Origin: Clostridia bacterium
GTDB lineage: Bacteria; Bacillota; Clostridia; Christensenellales; Maliibacteriaceae
Reading direction: 5' to 3'
Length of the DNA: 64,000 nt
Assembly: GCA_017431145.1 (NCBI GenBank)
Contig: JAFRLQ010000004.1
Location: forward strand, 80,209 to 144,208
Below are positions 20,357 to 28,975 of the stretch, in pieces. The number at the start of each line of letters is the position of its first letter. Positions within the stretch are counted from its first letter, which is position 1. The position numbers and the translations under genes were made by a program. The notes below the pieces were generated by a model. That model had not been told where the DNA came from. It saw only the letters and a list, made by a program, of their open reading frames with translations, and searched no databases.

Positions 20357-21106
20357 TTATCTCCTCCGCTCTTTTTTCACCGCCGCGAACTGGATCCTGT
20401 CATCCGTCTGCTCCGGCGCTCTTTCTGTCTGAAACCCGTAAACGCAAACATCCGTGAATCCGGCGTCTTCAAGCATCCCGTGCAGTTTGTTCTCATCGTG
20501 TGCCCGCTGTGTATGCGTCTCATCCATCCTCACGTACAGGCCGTCATCGCGTTCCGTAAAAAAAGTCAGATCCATTTTCAGCAGGTCGCCTTCCATCCGG
20601 TTGTTCCAGATATAGGCGATCTGGCCCCGGTCCTCCGCGTAGAACTGTCCGTCCATCCCGCGCAGTTTTGACGCGGAACTGATATCGAACAGAAGGACTC
20701 CGCCGTCCTTCAGCGCATTGTACGCACCTTCGAAAAACGCGCGGACAGCGCTTTCATCCGTCAGATAGTTCACGCCGTCACAGGCACAGCTGACCGCGTC
20801 GACCGGTCCGGGCATCTCGATCCGCGTCAGATCCTGCCGTATAAGCATGCATCTTTTTCCCGAACCGCGCAGTCTTTCCCGCGCGATCCGCAGCATTTCC
20901 TCGGATCTGTCACTGCCTGTCACATCAAAGCCGGCACGCAGCAGACGGTATGTCATTTCGCCGGTACCGCAGGCGGCGTCCAGGATCCGTCCGCCGTTCA
21001 CGCCCCGTTCATGCAGAAGCGAAACGAGATAGCCGCACCATCGTTCTCTGTCGACATCATCCATCAGCTGGTCATATATTTCCGCAAGCGCCTGATAACT
21101 CGTCAT
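20357..21106 (-). CDS. Class I SAM-dependent methyltransferase
   Basis: A 249-residue protein with a Rossmann methyltransferase core: motif I ILDAACGTGEMTYRL, VTGSDRSEEML after it, then DAVSCACDGVNYL and a GGVLLFDISS strand. The fold is clear, but the substrate cannot be told. It is the first gene of the long minus-strand run ending at divIVA. Confidence 0.85.
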   Translation of the reverse strand: MTSYQALAEIYDQLMDDVDRERWCGYLVSLLHERGVNGGRILDAACGTGEMTYRLLRAGFDVTGSDRSEEMLRIARERLRGSGKRCMLIRQDLTRIEMPGPVDAVSCACDGVNYLTDESAVRAFFEGAYNALKDGGVLLFDISSASKLRGMDGQFYAEDRGQIAYIWNNRMEGDLLKMDLTFFTERDDGLYVRMDETHTQRAHDENKLHGMLEDAGFTDVCVYGFQTERAPEQTDDRIQFAAVKKERRR

Positions 21107-21140
21107 ATTCTCTCTCCATTCGGTCCTTCAGGTCATAATC

Positions 21141-21169
21141 ATGATACTTCATCCCCCCTGTTTTTTCAA
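21141..21169 (-). promoter_or_regulatory. Promoter of the methyltransferase-hslO run
   Basis: On the minus strand, TTGAAA and TATCAT are 17 bp apart, about 35 bp before the first gene of the run. Confidence 0.6.
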
Positions 21170-21190
21170 CGAAGCAGGCATTCTCACTCA

Positions 21191-21219
21191 TTGACACGGA
21201 TGAGTATTCTTGCTATCAT
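21191..21219 (+). promoter_or_regulatory. Sigma-A promoter of asd
   Basis: A perfect TTGACA (21191-21196) is followed after 17 bp by TATCAT (21214-21219). Transcription should start near 21226, with AAGGGGG as ribosome binding site. No riboswitch or attenuator fits in the short leader. Confidence 0.8.
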
Positions 21220-21258
21220 TCTATTTGTTTTTGAATAATTATTAAGGGGGAACCATCT

Positions 21259-22263
21259 ATGTCAGTCAACATTGCAGTCGTCGGCGCCACCGGTATGGTT
21301 GGACGCAAAATGTTGAAAGTGCTTGAGGAGCGTCAGCTTCCCGTCGATCAGTATTATTTGTTTGCGTCCGCGCGTTCCGCGGGAAAAACCATGACCTTCA
21401 TGGGACGCGAATACACGGTGGAAGAACTCACTCCTACCTGCATGGATGGAAAAAAGATCGATTACGCCGTATTTTCCGCAGGCGCCGGCACCAGCCGCAC
21501 CTACGCCCCGATCTTCGCTTCAAAAGGCATCATCGTGGTCGACAACTCCAGCTGCTGGAGAATGGATCCCGAGATCCCGCTGGTCGTGCCCGAGGTCAAT
21601 CCCGAAGCGCTTGAAGGCCAGACGAGAAACATCATCGCAAACCCGAACTGCTCCACGATCCAGGCAGTCGTTGCGCTGAAGCCGCTTCACGACGCATACG
21701 GGATCAAGAGGATCGTCTATTCCACATATCAGGCCGTTTCCGGCGCTGGTATGGGCGGATACAACGATCTGAAAAACGGAATGAACGGCGAACCGCCGAA
21801 GAAATTCAACAAACCGATCTTCGGAAACTGCCTGCCTCAGATCGATGTATTCGAAGAGGACGGTTATACGAAGGAAGAAATGAAGATGATCAACGAGACG
21901 CGCAAGATCCTCGGCGAGCCGGATATGCGCATCACCGCCACGACCGTCCGCGTTCCTGTCTTCCATTCCCACAGCGAGTCCATCAACGTGGAATTTGAAA
22001 AAGAATTCGATCTTGACGAACTGCGCGAAGTGCTCCGCAAGGCACCCGGCGTCATCGTCCAGGATGATTTCAAGAACGAGGAATACCCCATGGCGATCCT
22101 CGCGGAAGACACGGATCCCGTGTATGTCGGACGTATCCGCAGAGACAATTCCGTCGAAAGCGGCGTCAATCTGTGGGTCGTCGCAGACAACATCCGCAAA
22201 GGCGCGGCTACGAACACCATCCAGATCGTCGAAGAACTGATGCGTCAGAAGCACCAGCTGTAA
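21259..22263 (+). CDS. asd: Aspartate-semialdehyde dehydrogenase
   Basis: Makes aspartate semialdehyde from aspartyl phosphate for lysine/diaminopimelate, threonine and methionine. The 334 residues include the NADP-binding start VGATGMVGRKML, the active-site cysteine in NPNCSTIQAVVALKPL, and STYQAVSGAGMGG. It is a single gene on plus with its own promoter and terminator, flanked by minus-strand genes. Confidence 0.97.
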   Translation: MSVNIAVVGATGMVGRKMLKVLEERQLPVDQYYLFASARSAGKTMTFMGREYTVEELTPTCMDGKKIDYAVFSAGAGTSRTYAPIFASKGIIVVDNSSCWRMDPEIPLVVPEVNPEALEGQTRNIIANPNCSTIQAVVALKPLHDAYGIKRIVYSTYQAVSGAGMGGYNDLKNGMNGEPPKKFNKPIFGNCLPQIDVFEEDGYTKEEMKMINETRKILGEPDMRITATTVRVPVFHSHSESINVEFEKEFDLDELREVLRKAPGVIVQDDFKNEEYPMAILAEDTDPVYVGRIRRDNSVESGVNLWVVADNIRKGAATNTIQIVEELMRQKHQL

Positions 22264-22278
22264 TCCTTTCAACATGCA

Positions 22279-22312
22279 GCGGCCCCGGTTTTGAACCGGA
22301 GCCGCTTTTTTT
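22279..22312 (+). terminator. Terminator of asd
   Basis: GCGGCCCCGGTT pairs with AACCGGAGCCGC (one mismatch) around a three-base loop and is followed by seven T. Confidence 0.9.
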
Positions 22313-22317
22313 CGCTT

Positions 22318-23046
22318 CTATATTCCCAACATTTCCGCAAGCTCATCCCAGTGACTGATCTCGATATGCGGAACATCCGGTTTCCTGCTGTGTTCCTCCG
22401 GCTTGTAAAAACACGGGATCGGACAGTTGTACCATACAGGCCGCATGCCTGCCGCTGACGCCCCGCCTATATCCGCGTATGTATTGTCACCGCAGAAAAG
22501 GATATCCTCCGCGGGCAGTCCCGCCTTGCGCCGTGCGATCTCAAAAAGGACCGGCGACGGCTTCCGGAAGCCGTACGTGCTGGACGCGACGACAAGCTCC
22601 CATTCATCGAACCCTGTCGCCTTCTTTATCCTGTGCCGGAGCGCATATTCGCTGAAGGCAAGATTGCTGACAAGACCCACGCGGATCCCAGCCGCGGTCA
22701 CTCTGTCAAGGAACCGCCGGATGCCCGGCATCGCCTCCATCGGGCAGGACGCGTCCCATACGACGCACTGGCATTCATCCTCCGGGATATCGAATTCCAG
22801 CCCGAGAAGGTCGTACACCGCCCGGTCATACGCGCAGGCCGGCATTTCGTAGTCCAGGCTGACCACATCCCTGACGACCGGCCGCTGGAGTCTGCGGTAC
22901 GTCTCGGTGATCTTCGCAGCGTCCGCGCGCAGCGGATTCTTCACCGCGTGCGCAAGCAGCGCGTCAAATCCTTTTTCCGCATCATAGCTTTTTTCCCAGA
23001 CCAGAGTGTGACCGTAATCAAACAGGATCATTCCGGGTCTTTTCAT
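22318..23046 (-). CDS. HAD-superfamily hydrolase with altered catalytic motif
   Basis: A 242-residue haloacid-dehalogenase-like protein: motif I FDYGHTLV with nucleophile D10, motif II VGLVSNLAFSEY, motif III lysine in GFRKPSPVLFEIA, and motif IV CGDNTYADIGGA. In motif I the usual second aspartate (DxD) is glycine, so the normal acid/base is missing. Activity may be shifted or substrate-assisted. A GGGGG ribosome binding site precedes the ATG. It lies downstream of the rpmA terminator, so it may be read by leak-through or from a weak promoter. Confidence 0.82.
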   Translation of the reverse strand: MKRPGMILFDYGHTLVWEKSYDAEKGFDALLAHAVKNPLRADAAKITETYRRLQRPVVRDVVSLDYEMPACAYDRAVYDLLGLEFDIPEDECQCVVWDASCPMEAMPGIRRFLDRVTAAGIRVGLVSNLAFSEYALRHRIKKATGFDEWELVVASSTYGFRKPSPVLFEIARRKAGLPAEDILFCGDNTYADIGGASAAGMRPVWYNCPIPCFYKPEEHSRKPDVPHIEISHWDELAEMLGI

Positions 23047-23070
23047 ATCGTTTTCCCCCGTTTCAGCAGA

Positions 23071-23102
23071 AAGAAAAAGAGATACCGATTGCTCGATATC
23101 TC
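23071..23102 (-). terminator. Terminator after rpmA
   Basis: On the minus strand, GAGATATCGA pairs with TCGGTATCTC (one T-G pair) around GCAA and is followed by five T. Confidence 0.85.
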
Positions 23103-23117
23103 ATGTGTCAACTCTCG

Positions 23118-23411
23118 TTACGCGGTGACGGTCTCGTCCACCGGATAAACACTAACCTGTTTCTTGTCGCGACCTTTGCGCTCAAAACGGACAACGCCGT
23201 CCACCAGTGCGAAGAGCGTATCATCTTTACCGATGCCTACGTTCGTGCCGGGATGGATCTTTGTCCCTCTCTGACGTACGAGAATGTTGCCTGCAAGCAC
23301 TTCCTGACCGTCTGCACGTTTCACACCGAGGCGTTTGGACTCGCTGTCACGGCCGTTACGGGTGGAACCCATTCCCTTTTTATGCGCGAAAAACTGAAGA
23401 TTGAGTTTCAT
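23118..23411 (-). CDS. rpmA: 50S ribosomal protein L27 with cleavable N-terminus
   Basis: A 97-residue L27. The start [20 protein letters not shown] carries the Bacillota-type extension ending in LQFF, which must be removed by the Prp protease for L27 to reach the peptidyl-transferase centre. GGAGG lies eight bases upstream of the chosen ATG. The gene for that protease is directly upstream. Confidence 0.97.
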   Translation of the reverse strand: MKLNLQFFAHKKGMGSTRNGRDSESKRLGVKRADGQEVLAGNILVRQRGTKIHPGTNVGIGKDDTLFALVDGVVRFERKGRDKKQVSVYPVDETVTA

Positions 23412-23415
23412 CTCT

Positions 23416-23739
23416 TTATACCTCCATCTCATGCATTTCTACATACTTTTCGTGATCCTCCGCGATCCCCTTCAGCGTTCGATACGCTGTCTGGATCAGC
23501 AGCTGTTCCATCGGATCACTGTCTGCAATGACTCTCACGGAACTTTCTTTTTCATCGATCTGAGCATTACTGTCATGCCCGATCAGTGAAAGGCCCTGGA
23601 GCAGATTCTCCATCGTGACGGATACCGCCGCACATATGAGATCCTTCTCATTCCCGCGCAGCCTGCGCGTCTGTGCGTGTCCGGATACGTGGATCAGTCT
23701 GACTTCCCCGCCCTGTCTGTGTACCAGGATCCTTACCAT
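23416..23739 (-). CDS. prp: Ribosomal-processing cysteine protease Prp
   Basis: A 107-residue protease that trims the N-terminus of L27. The catalytic pair is visible as the histidine in SGHAQ and the cysteine in [13 protein letters not shown]. It lies between rplU and rpmA, its standard place. An ATG at 23739 is chosen; a TTG six bases further upstream directly follows the rplU stop and is an alternative. Confidence 0.94.
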   Translation of the reverse strand: MVRILVHRQGGEVRLIHVSGHAQTRRLRGNEKDLICAAVSVTMENLLQGLSLIGHDSNAQIDEKESSVRVIADSDPMEQLLIQTAYRTLKGIAEDHEKYVEMHEMEV

Positions 23740-23745
23740 ACGCAA

Positions 23746-24054
23746 TTACGCATTGATGGATACGATCTCAAGCTTTGTATAAGGCTGACGATGGCCCTGC
23801 GTCTTGCGGTAGGTCTTCTTGGACTTATACTTGAAGATCACGATCTTCTCGCCCTTGACATCACCAAGAACCTTGGCTTTGACGCTTGCTCCGTCAACGA
23901 TGGGTGTGCCGATGCGGGAATTCTCGCCATCGGAGATCATCAGTACGTCAAAATCCACTTCCGCGTCTTTTTCAAGACCGAGCTTTTCGACATAAATGAC
24001 GTCGCCCTCTTTCACAGAGTACTGCTTTCCACCGGTTTTGATCACAGCATTCAT
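23746..24054 (-). CDS. rplU: 50S ribosomal protein L21
   Basis: A 102-residue L21 starting [20 protein letters not shown] and ending with [19 protein letters not shown], the conserved rRNA-binding part. AGGAGG lies eight bases before the ATG. First gene of rplU-prp-rpmA, with its own promoter and a structured leader. Confidence 0.97.
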   Translation of the reverse strand: MNAVIKTGGKQYSVKEGDVIYVEKLGLEKDAEVDFDVLMISDGENSRIGTPIVDGASVKAKVLGDVKGEKIVIFKYKSKKTYRKTQGHRQPYTKLEIVSINA

Positions 24055-24137
24055 GTTATTTACCTCCTCTTCCCAGTCTCGCCATAGCAAGGCAGCAAAA
24101 TTGCATTTCAAAAAAGCCTTCTTTGAGCGGCTCGACG
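24055..24137 (-). ncRNA. Candidate L21 leader (ribosomal-protein autoregulatory element)
   Basis: About 80 transcribed bases lie between the strong promoter and the rplU ribosome binding site. They contain the stretch GGCGAGACTGGGAAGAGG just before the start, similar to what I recall of the Firmicutes L21 leader. Family and structure were not tested. Location and length fit a leader bound by L21. Confidence 0.5.
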
Positions 24138-24142
24138 AATAT

Positions 24143-24172
24143 TATAACAAAAACGAAGCCGTCATGTCAACA
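24143..24172 (-). promoter_or_regulatory. Sigma-A promoter of rplU-prp-rpmA
   Basis: Perfect TTGACA and perfect TATAAT on the minus strand are separated by 18 bp. The -35 overlaps the 3' end of the RNase G gene. Confidence 0.88.
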
Positions 24173-25664
24173 CCGAAAGATTCTTTACATTCAAATCTGT
24201 CTCCGGTCCGACCGGTGAGACCTGAACCGTTGCCTGATGCAGGCACCCCAGCGCCTGCACATAGACCTTGCGTCCCTCGGGAATGCGGAATACCGGCTTT
24301 TCGCTGTGTTTTTCGACCAGCGTCTGCGCCACGTTGGTGTGCAGTCTGACCAGCACGTCCGCGTCCGTATGCTGCATCAGATTCTCGACCTCCACGACCG
24401 CCTGCGACATCACCGCGATCTCGCTCTTGATCACGCCTGCTCCGTGGCAGTAAGGGCACGTCCGTTCCTGAATGCTCGCGGCGTTGTGCCTCGCTTTCTT
24501 GCGCGTGATTTCAAGCAGCCCGAGCGAAGTGAACTCTCCGATGAACGTCCTCGTTCTGTCTTCCTTGAGTTTCTCGGCGAGTATGTCGCGGATCTCCTGC
24601 CGCTGCTCGTCCGATCTCATATCGATGAAATCCACGATCACGATCCCGCCGATATCTCTCAGGCGCAGCTGCCGCGCGATCTCTAAAGCAGCTTCCCTGT
24701 TGACCAGCATGATGGTATCTTCATGGCACCGCTTGCCGACATATTTCCCGCTGTTCACATCGATCACCGTCAGCGCTTCCGTGGGGTCGATCACAAGATA
24801 GGCGCCGTTATTCAGCCACACTTTTCTGTTCAGCAGTTTGGACGCGCGTTCATCGACACTGAACGCGCAGAACAGATCCCGTTCCTTGTCCCACAGCCGG
24901 ACCTTGTTCTCCATCTGCGGAATCCATACCCGCACCGTTTCCATCAGCTGTTCGTAGCTTTCTTTGTCATCGATGATCAGTTCGTCGTAGGTATCGTCGA
25001 ATCTGTCGCGCACCGCGCAGTTGATCAGATCGCTGTCATCCAGAAGCAGTGCCGGCGCAGACGTCATCGCGCTTCTCTGTTTGATCAGCTGCCAGCGTTT
25101 GTACAGGAAATCCACTTCCTTTTTCAGCGTCTCCGCGGAGCATCCGCACGCCGCTGTCCTCATGATCACACCGACTCCTTTGGGACAGATCGACTGCGCC
25201 ATATCACGCAGGCGCACCCTCTCCTCCTCATCCGTGATCTTTCTGGAGACGCCGATATCCTCGGATGTCGTCAGAAGGACCAGACGTTTCCCAGGTATCG
25301 TGATGTTCTGGCTGAGGCGGACTCCCTTTTCACCGCCTGAGACCTTGATCACCTGAAACAGCGCTTCATCTCCGACTTTGAGCGGCGGTTCCGGAACGCT
25401 CGGCTTCGTGCTGACATCTTGAAACCGGAAATCCGCCTCGCACCCTTTCACATCACAGAAATGAAGGAACGCGCTGCGCTTGAGGCCGACATTGACGAAC
25501 GCCGCCTCCATGCCCGTAAGGACGGTCTCCACTCTGCCTTTATAGATGCTTCCCATCGTCTGGCTGAAGTCTTCCGATGAAAACGATATCTCGACCGGAT
25601 CCCCATCCTGAAGGATCGCCATTTTGACCATATGCGGTCTGATTCTAAGGAGCAACTGTTTCAC
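24162..25664 (-). CDS. rng: Ribonuclease E/G family endoribonuclease
   Basis: A 500-residue single-strand endoribonuclease for mRNA decay and rRNA processing. It has the S1 domain (GSIYKGRVETVLTGMEAAFVNVG, about 36-60), the DNase I-like catalytic part with VIDPTEALTVIDVNSGKYVG and IVIVDFIDMRS, and the zinc link CPYCHGAG. Length fits RNase G-type members without a degradosome scaffold. The GTG start overlaps the DUF2344 stop by four bases. Confidence 0.93.
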   Translation of the reverse strand: MKQLLLRIRPHMVKMAILQDGDPVEISFSSEDFSQTMGSIYKGRVETVLTGMEAAFVNVGLKRSAFLHFCDVKGCEADFRFQDVSTKPSVPEPPLKVGDEALFQVIKVSGGEKGVRLSQNITIPGKRLVLLTTSEDIGVSRKITDEEERVRLRDMAQSICPKGVGVIMRTAACGCSAETLKKEVDFLYKRWQLIKQRSAMTSAPALLLDDSDLINCAVRDRFDDTYDELIIDDKESYEQLMETVRVWIPQMENKVRLWDKERDLFCAFSVDERASKLLNRKVWLNNGAYLVIDPTEALTVIDVNSGKYVGKRCHEDTIMLVNREAALEIARQLRLRDIGGIVIVDFIDMRSDEQRQEIRDILAEKLKEDRTRTFIGEFTSLGLLEITRKKARHNAASIQERTCPYCHGAGVIKSEIAVMSQAVVEVENLMQHTDADVLVRLHTNVAQTLVEKHSEKPVFRIPEGRKVYVQALGCLHQATVQVSPVGPETDLNVKNLSVLT

Positions 25665-26335
25665 TTGTTTTCACCATCCAAATCAAATAGATCTCTCAAC
25701 TCTTCCGTGTTTCCGCCCCACAGCGCACGCTGCAGGCAATAGAACACAGGCGCTATCCCCGCAAAGGAACAGAACGCCTCCGCAAGAAGCACGGGATTCA
25801 GGTTTTCGGAGCTTCCGGCCTTTACCCGAACCGCGATCTCGCTTTCACTCTCCGGACGTGATGCCAGGATCATCGGCTTGATGTCCACCTTACGCATTCC
25901 CTTCTTGGAATGCTTGTCGATCACGATCTCATCCTGCTGCATGAACCGTTCCCAAAGCGGACCGAGGTCCTCAGCGTTCGGAAAATCCAGCACCGCTTCA
26001 CATACTGCCACCCGCGACATCAGTGTAGGATAACCGTCTTCCACAAGACGCGTCCGCACGATCGCGAACCCGTCCGGAAGCGACCTGCGCAGCGCCGCCG
26101 TCATTGTTTCCAGGTCTGCCCCGTCTTCGACGCGCACGTCCATATATTCCGCGTGGCTCGACATTCCGACCGGAGATGCCATGGCAAATGCAAGCAGCGG
26201 GTGCGGATTGAATCCCTGAGAATAACGCATGGGGATCTGTGCCCTCCGCATCGCGCGCTGCATTGAGCGCATGAGATCAAGATGCGAGATATATGCGGCT
26301 GTCCCGGTTTTTCTGAACTGAACCAGCAGTCTCAT
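25661..26335 (-). CDS. TIGR03936/DUF2344 radical-SAM-linked protein
   Basis: A 224-residue protein with the family start MRLLVQFRKTGTAAYISHLD and QGFNPHPLLAFAMASPVG. It is always found beside or fused to the TIGR03960 radical SAM protein; function unknown. The ATG at 26335 overlaps the stop of that gene as ATGA; a GTG nine bases earlier is possible. Confidence 0.9.
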   Translation of the reverse strand: MRLLVQFRKTGTAAYISHLDLMRSMQRAMRRAQIPMRYSQGFNPHPLLAFAMASPVGMSSHAEYMDVRVEDGADLETMTAALRRSLPDGFAIVRTRLVEDGYPTLMSRVAVCEAVLDFPNAEDLGPLWERFMQQDEIVIDKHSKKGMRKVDIKPMILASRPESESEIAVRVKAGSSENLNPVLLAEAFCSFAGIAPVFYCLQRALWGGNTEELRDLFDLDGENK

Positions 26336-28152
26336 ACGCACCACCCCGCATTGAAACAGTCAGCGCCGCATCCGTTGCATCCCTGCCGGCAGTCGCGCGT
26401 TGTCTTCTCCACCTGCGCTTTTTCCCATTCACGGAGCAGATATTGCTTTGTCACGCCGCAGTCGATATGGTCCCAGGGCAGCGCATCATCCACAGACCTC
26501 GCCCTGTTCGCCACATCTTCGACGCGGATGCCGCAGTCGGCAAAAGCCTGCATCCATGTATCGTAACGGAAGAACTCGTCCCATCCGTCAAACCTGCATC
26601 CCCGAAGATAAGCCTCCTCCAGTACATCTGCCATCTCGTCCCCGCCTGTCGCGAAACAGGCTTCAAGCTGAGACGTGCGGGCATCGTGCCAGGAATAGGA
26701 CATATATCTTCTGTATAGCGCTTTTTTCAGGAAATCCTGTTTCTCAAGAATCAGTTCCTGCGGATCCTGCGCACACCACTGGAAAGGTGTGTCACACTTG
26801 GGAACAAACGTGGAGGTGCTGACCGTGATCTGAAGTCCCGGTGCGCGCCTGCTCTTGTCTATGGAATAATAAACATCTCCGACACGTTTCACCAGATCCG
26901 CAAGTTCCTGAAGATCTTCAAACGTTTCCGTCGGCAGACCGATCATAAAATACAGTTTCATCCGGCTGTATCCGTTTTCAAACGCGATTCTTGCGCAGCG
27001 GAGCAGATCCTCCTCCGTCACGTTTTTATTGATCACGTCGCGAAGCCGCTGAGATCCGGCTTCCGGAGCAAACGTCAGTCCCGTCTTCCTCACGCCTGTT
27101 CTCTGCTTCGCAAGATCCTCCGCAAAGGAATCGATCCTGAGTGACGGCAGCGAGATTGCGATGTGTTTCTCATCAAGTTCCGCGTGAAGCAGTTCTTCCA
27201 GCTCTGCAAGTCTGGAATAATCCCCCGTGGAAAGGCTCGTCAGCGATACCTCTTCATATCCCGTAGCAGACAGCTGTCCGTCCGTCAGCGCACAGACACG
27301 GGAAACGGTCTTCTCACGAAGAGGGCGGTAGATCATACCTGCCTGGCAGAACCTGCATCCGCGGGTGCATCCGCGGAACACTTCCATCATAACACGGTCA
27401 TGTACGATACCGAGGAACGGCACGATCGGCTTGGTGGGATAGACCGATGTATCCAAATCTTCCACGATCCTCTTTCTGATCGTGGCAGGAACGCCGCTGC
27501 CATCCTTGGGGTGCACTCTTCCGTCCTCGCCCGTTTCATAGAATCTCGGAACGTAGATACCGGAGAGATGCGCCGCATGTTTCAGAAACGCATTCTTCGA
27601 AAGGCCTTTGTATTTTCTGTAAAGATCGATCAGTTCCAGATTGACGGTCTCGCCTTCCCCAATGATGAACAGATCGACGAACGGTGCAATGGGCTGAGGG
27701 TTATAAACGCAGGGCCCCCCCGCCACGATCACAGGACCGGTTTCGCCCCTGTCACTGCTGCGCAGTTTCAGACCGGCAAGGTCCATCATGTTGAGCATGT
27801 TGGTATAACTCATCTCATACGAAAGGGAAAAGCCGATCATATCAAACGCATCCAGTGCCGTATGCGTCTCGAGCGAGTACAGTTTCACTTCCCGGTCGCG
27901 AAGTTGTTTTTCCATATCCGGCCACGGTGCGTATACACGCTCGCAGTACACATCCTCCGGACGGTTCATCGCTTCATACAGAATCTTGCTGCCCAGATGT
28001 GACATTCCGACCTCATAGACATCGGGAAAAGCCAACGCAAAGCGGACCTGCATCCTTGCAGGATCCTTTTTGATCATATTGACTTCTCCTCCCGTATACC
28101 TGGCAGGTTTTTCGACTCTGCTCAGGATCTCCCTGAGGACTGCTTCATTCAT
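26332..28152 (-). CDS. TIGR03960-family radical SAM protein
   Basis: A 606-residue protein with an N-terminal B12-binding-like domain (about 1-200) and a radical SAM core. The core's cluster motif, in GCTRGCRFCQAG, gives CxxxCxxC. A C-terminal cysteine group (CRQGCNGCGADC) may bind a second cluster. The substrate is unknown. The conserved position upstream of DUF2344, RNase G and rplU suggests a part in RNA or ribosome modification, but that is inference. Confidence 0.9.
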   Translation of the reverse strand: MNEAVLREILSRVEKPARYTGGEVNMIKKDPARMQVRFALAFPDVYEVGMSHLGSKILYEAMNRPEDVYCERVYAPWPDMEKQLRDREVKLYSLETHTALDAFDMIGFSLSYEMSYTNMLNMMDLAGLKLRSSDRGETGPVIVAGGPCVYNPQPIAPFVDLFIIGEGETVNLELIDLYRKYKGLSKNAFLKHAAHLSGIYVPRFYETGEDGRVHPKDGSGVPATIRKRIVEDLDTSVYPTKPIVPFLGIVHDRVMMEVFRGCTRGCRFCQAGMIYRPLREKTVSRVCALTDGQLSATGYEEVSLTSLSTGDYSRLAELEELLHAELDEKHIAISLPSLRIDSFAEDLAKQRTGVRKTGLTFAPEAGSQRLRDVINKNVTEEDLLRCARIAFENGYSRMKLYFMIGLPTETFEDLQELADLVKRVGDVYYSIDKSRRAPGLQITVSTSTFVPKCDTPFQWCAQDPQELILEKQDFLKKALYRRYMSYSWHDARTSQLEACFATGGDEMADVLEEAYLRGCRFDGWDEFFRYDTWMQAFADCGIRVEDVANRARSVDDALPWDHIDCGVTKQYLLREWEKAQVEKTTRDCRQGCNGCGADCFNAGWCV

Positions 28153-28213
28153 CGGAACGCGTTCCTTTCAGACGCCTTACGGCATGCTTGGAATATGACA
28201 TAGTCTAAATTTC

Positions 28214-28222
28214 ATTATAACA
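28214..28222 (-). promoter_or_regulatory. Extended -10 promoter of the radical SAM-RNase G run
   Basis: On the minus strand there is a perfect TATAAT with TG one base before it. No convincing -35 is present (TTATAA at 17 bp). It starts about 60 bp upstream of the gene. Confidence 0.55.
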
Positions 28223-28280
28223 CATTTGCTTCTTGTTTATAACTTCTAACTTCAGACATTCTGTTTCAAAATACGCTCTG

Positions 28281-28308
28281 AAAAAACTGAGCGGAGCCTT
28301 TCCGCTCC
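28281..28308 (-). terminator. Terminator after ktrA
   Basis: On the minus strand, GAGCGGA pairs with TCCGCTC around a 5-base loop and is followed within two bases by six T. It ends the mre-ktr run. Confidence 0.82.
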
Positions 28309-28316
28309 GCCCCGTT

Positions 28317-28961
28317 TTATCTGAACCTTGAGATCTCCTTTTTCTCGCAGATCACCAGAAGTACCGTTTCCGGCGTCATGACCATTTCAGGATCGACCAG
28401 ATGATCAAAATCCTCTCCCTTTGCGACTGCCGCGATATTCAGGTGATAGGTATTGCGCAGATCGAGCTGCCGCACTGTTTTTCCGATCCACTCCTTTTTC
28501 GGAGTCATTTTGATCATGCACGTCTTGTCCGAAATGGAATAATAATCCATGAAGCCTGTTCCGATCAGAGAATGCGCCGTTCTTCTTCCCGTTTCCTTCT
28601 CCGGGAAGATCACACGGTCGCAGCCGACTCTGAGCAGTATGTCCCCCATACGCTCCGAACCGACTTTCGCGATCACCCTTTTGACGCCGGCTTCCTTCGC
28701 CAGGATCGTGCACAGGATGCTCGACGCGATATCCTGCCCCATTCCGATCAGCACCACATCGGCACTTTCCAGTCCGATCTGTTTGATCTCACGTTCATCG
28801 GACAGATCCGCCACGATCGCATATGTTGCCGATGACGAGCATTCGCTGATGATCTCCTCGTCCTTATCGACGATCATAACGTCCTTTCCTGCTTCAAACA
28901 GCGCTTTCGCGACCGTTCTGCCGAACCTGCCGAGTCCCAATACCGCATATGAATGATCCAT
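28317..28961 (-). CDS. Potassium uptake regulatory subunit KtrA/TrkA (RCK)
   Basis: A 214-residue cytosolic gating ring subunit. The N-terminal Rossmann RCK domain has VLGLGRFGRTVAKALFEAG and the acidic VDKDEE end of strand 2, followed by a C-terminal TrkA-C domain (about 135-214). It controls the KtrB channel encoded just upstream by binding nucleotides. Confidence 0.93.
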   Translation of the reverse strand: MDHSYAVLGLGRFGRTVAKALFEAGKDVMIVDKDEEIISECSSSATYAIVADLSDEREIKQIGLESADVVLIGMGQDIASSILCTILAKEAGVKRVIAKVGSERMGDILLRVGCDRVIFPEKETGRRTAHSLIGTGFMDYYSISDKTCMIKMTPKKEWIGKTVRQLDLRNTYHLNIAAVAKGEDFDHLVDPEMVMTPETVLLVICEKKEISRFR

Positions 28962-28975
28962 GCTATACCTCCCTG

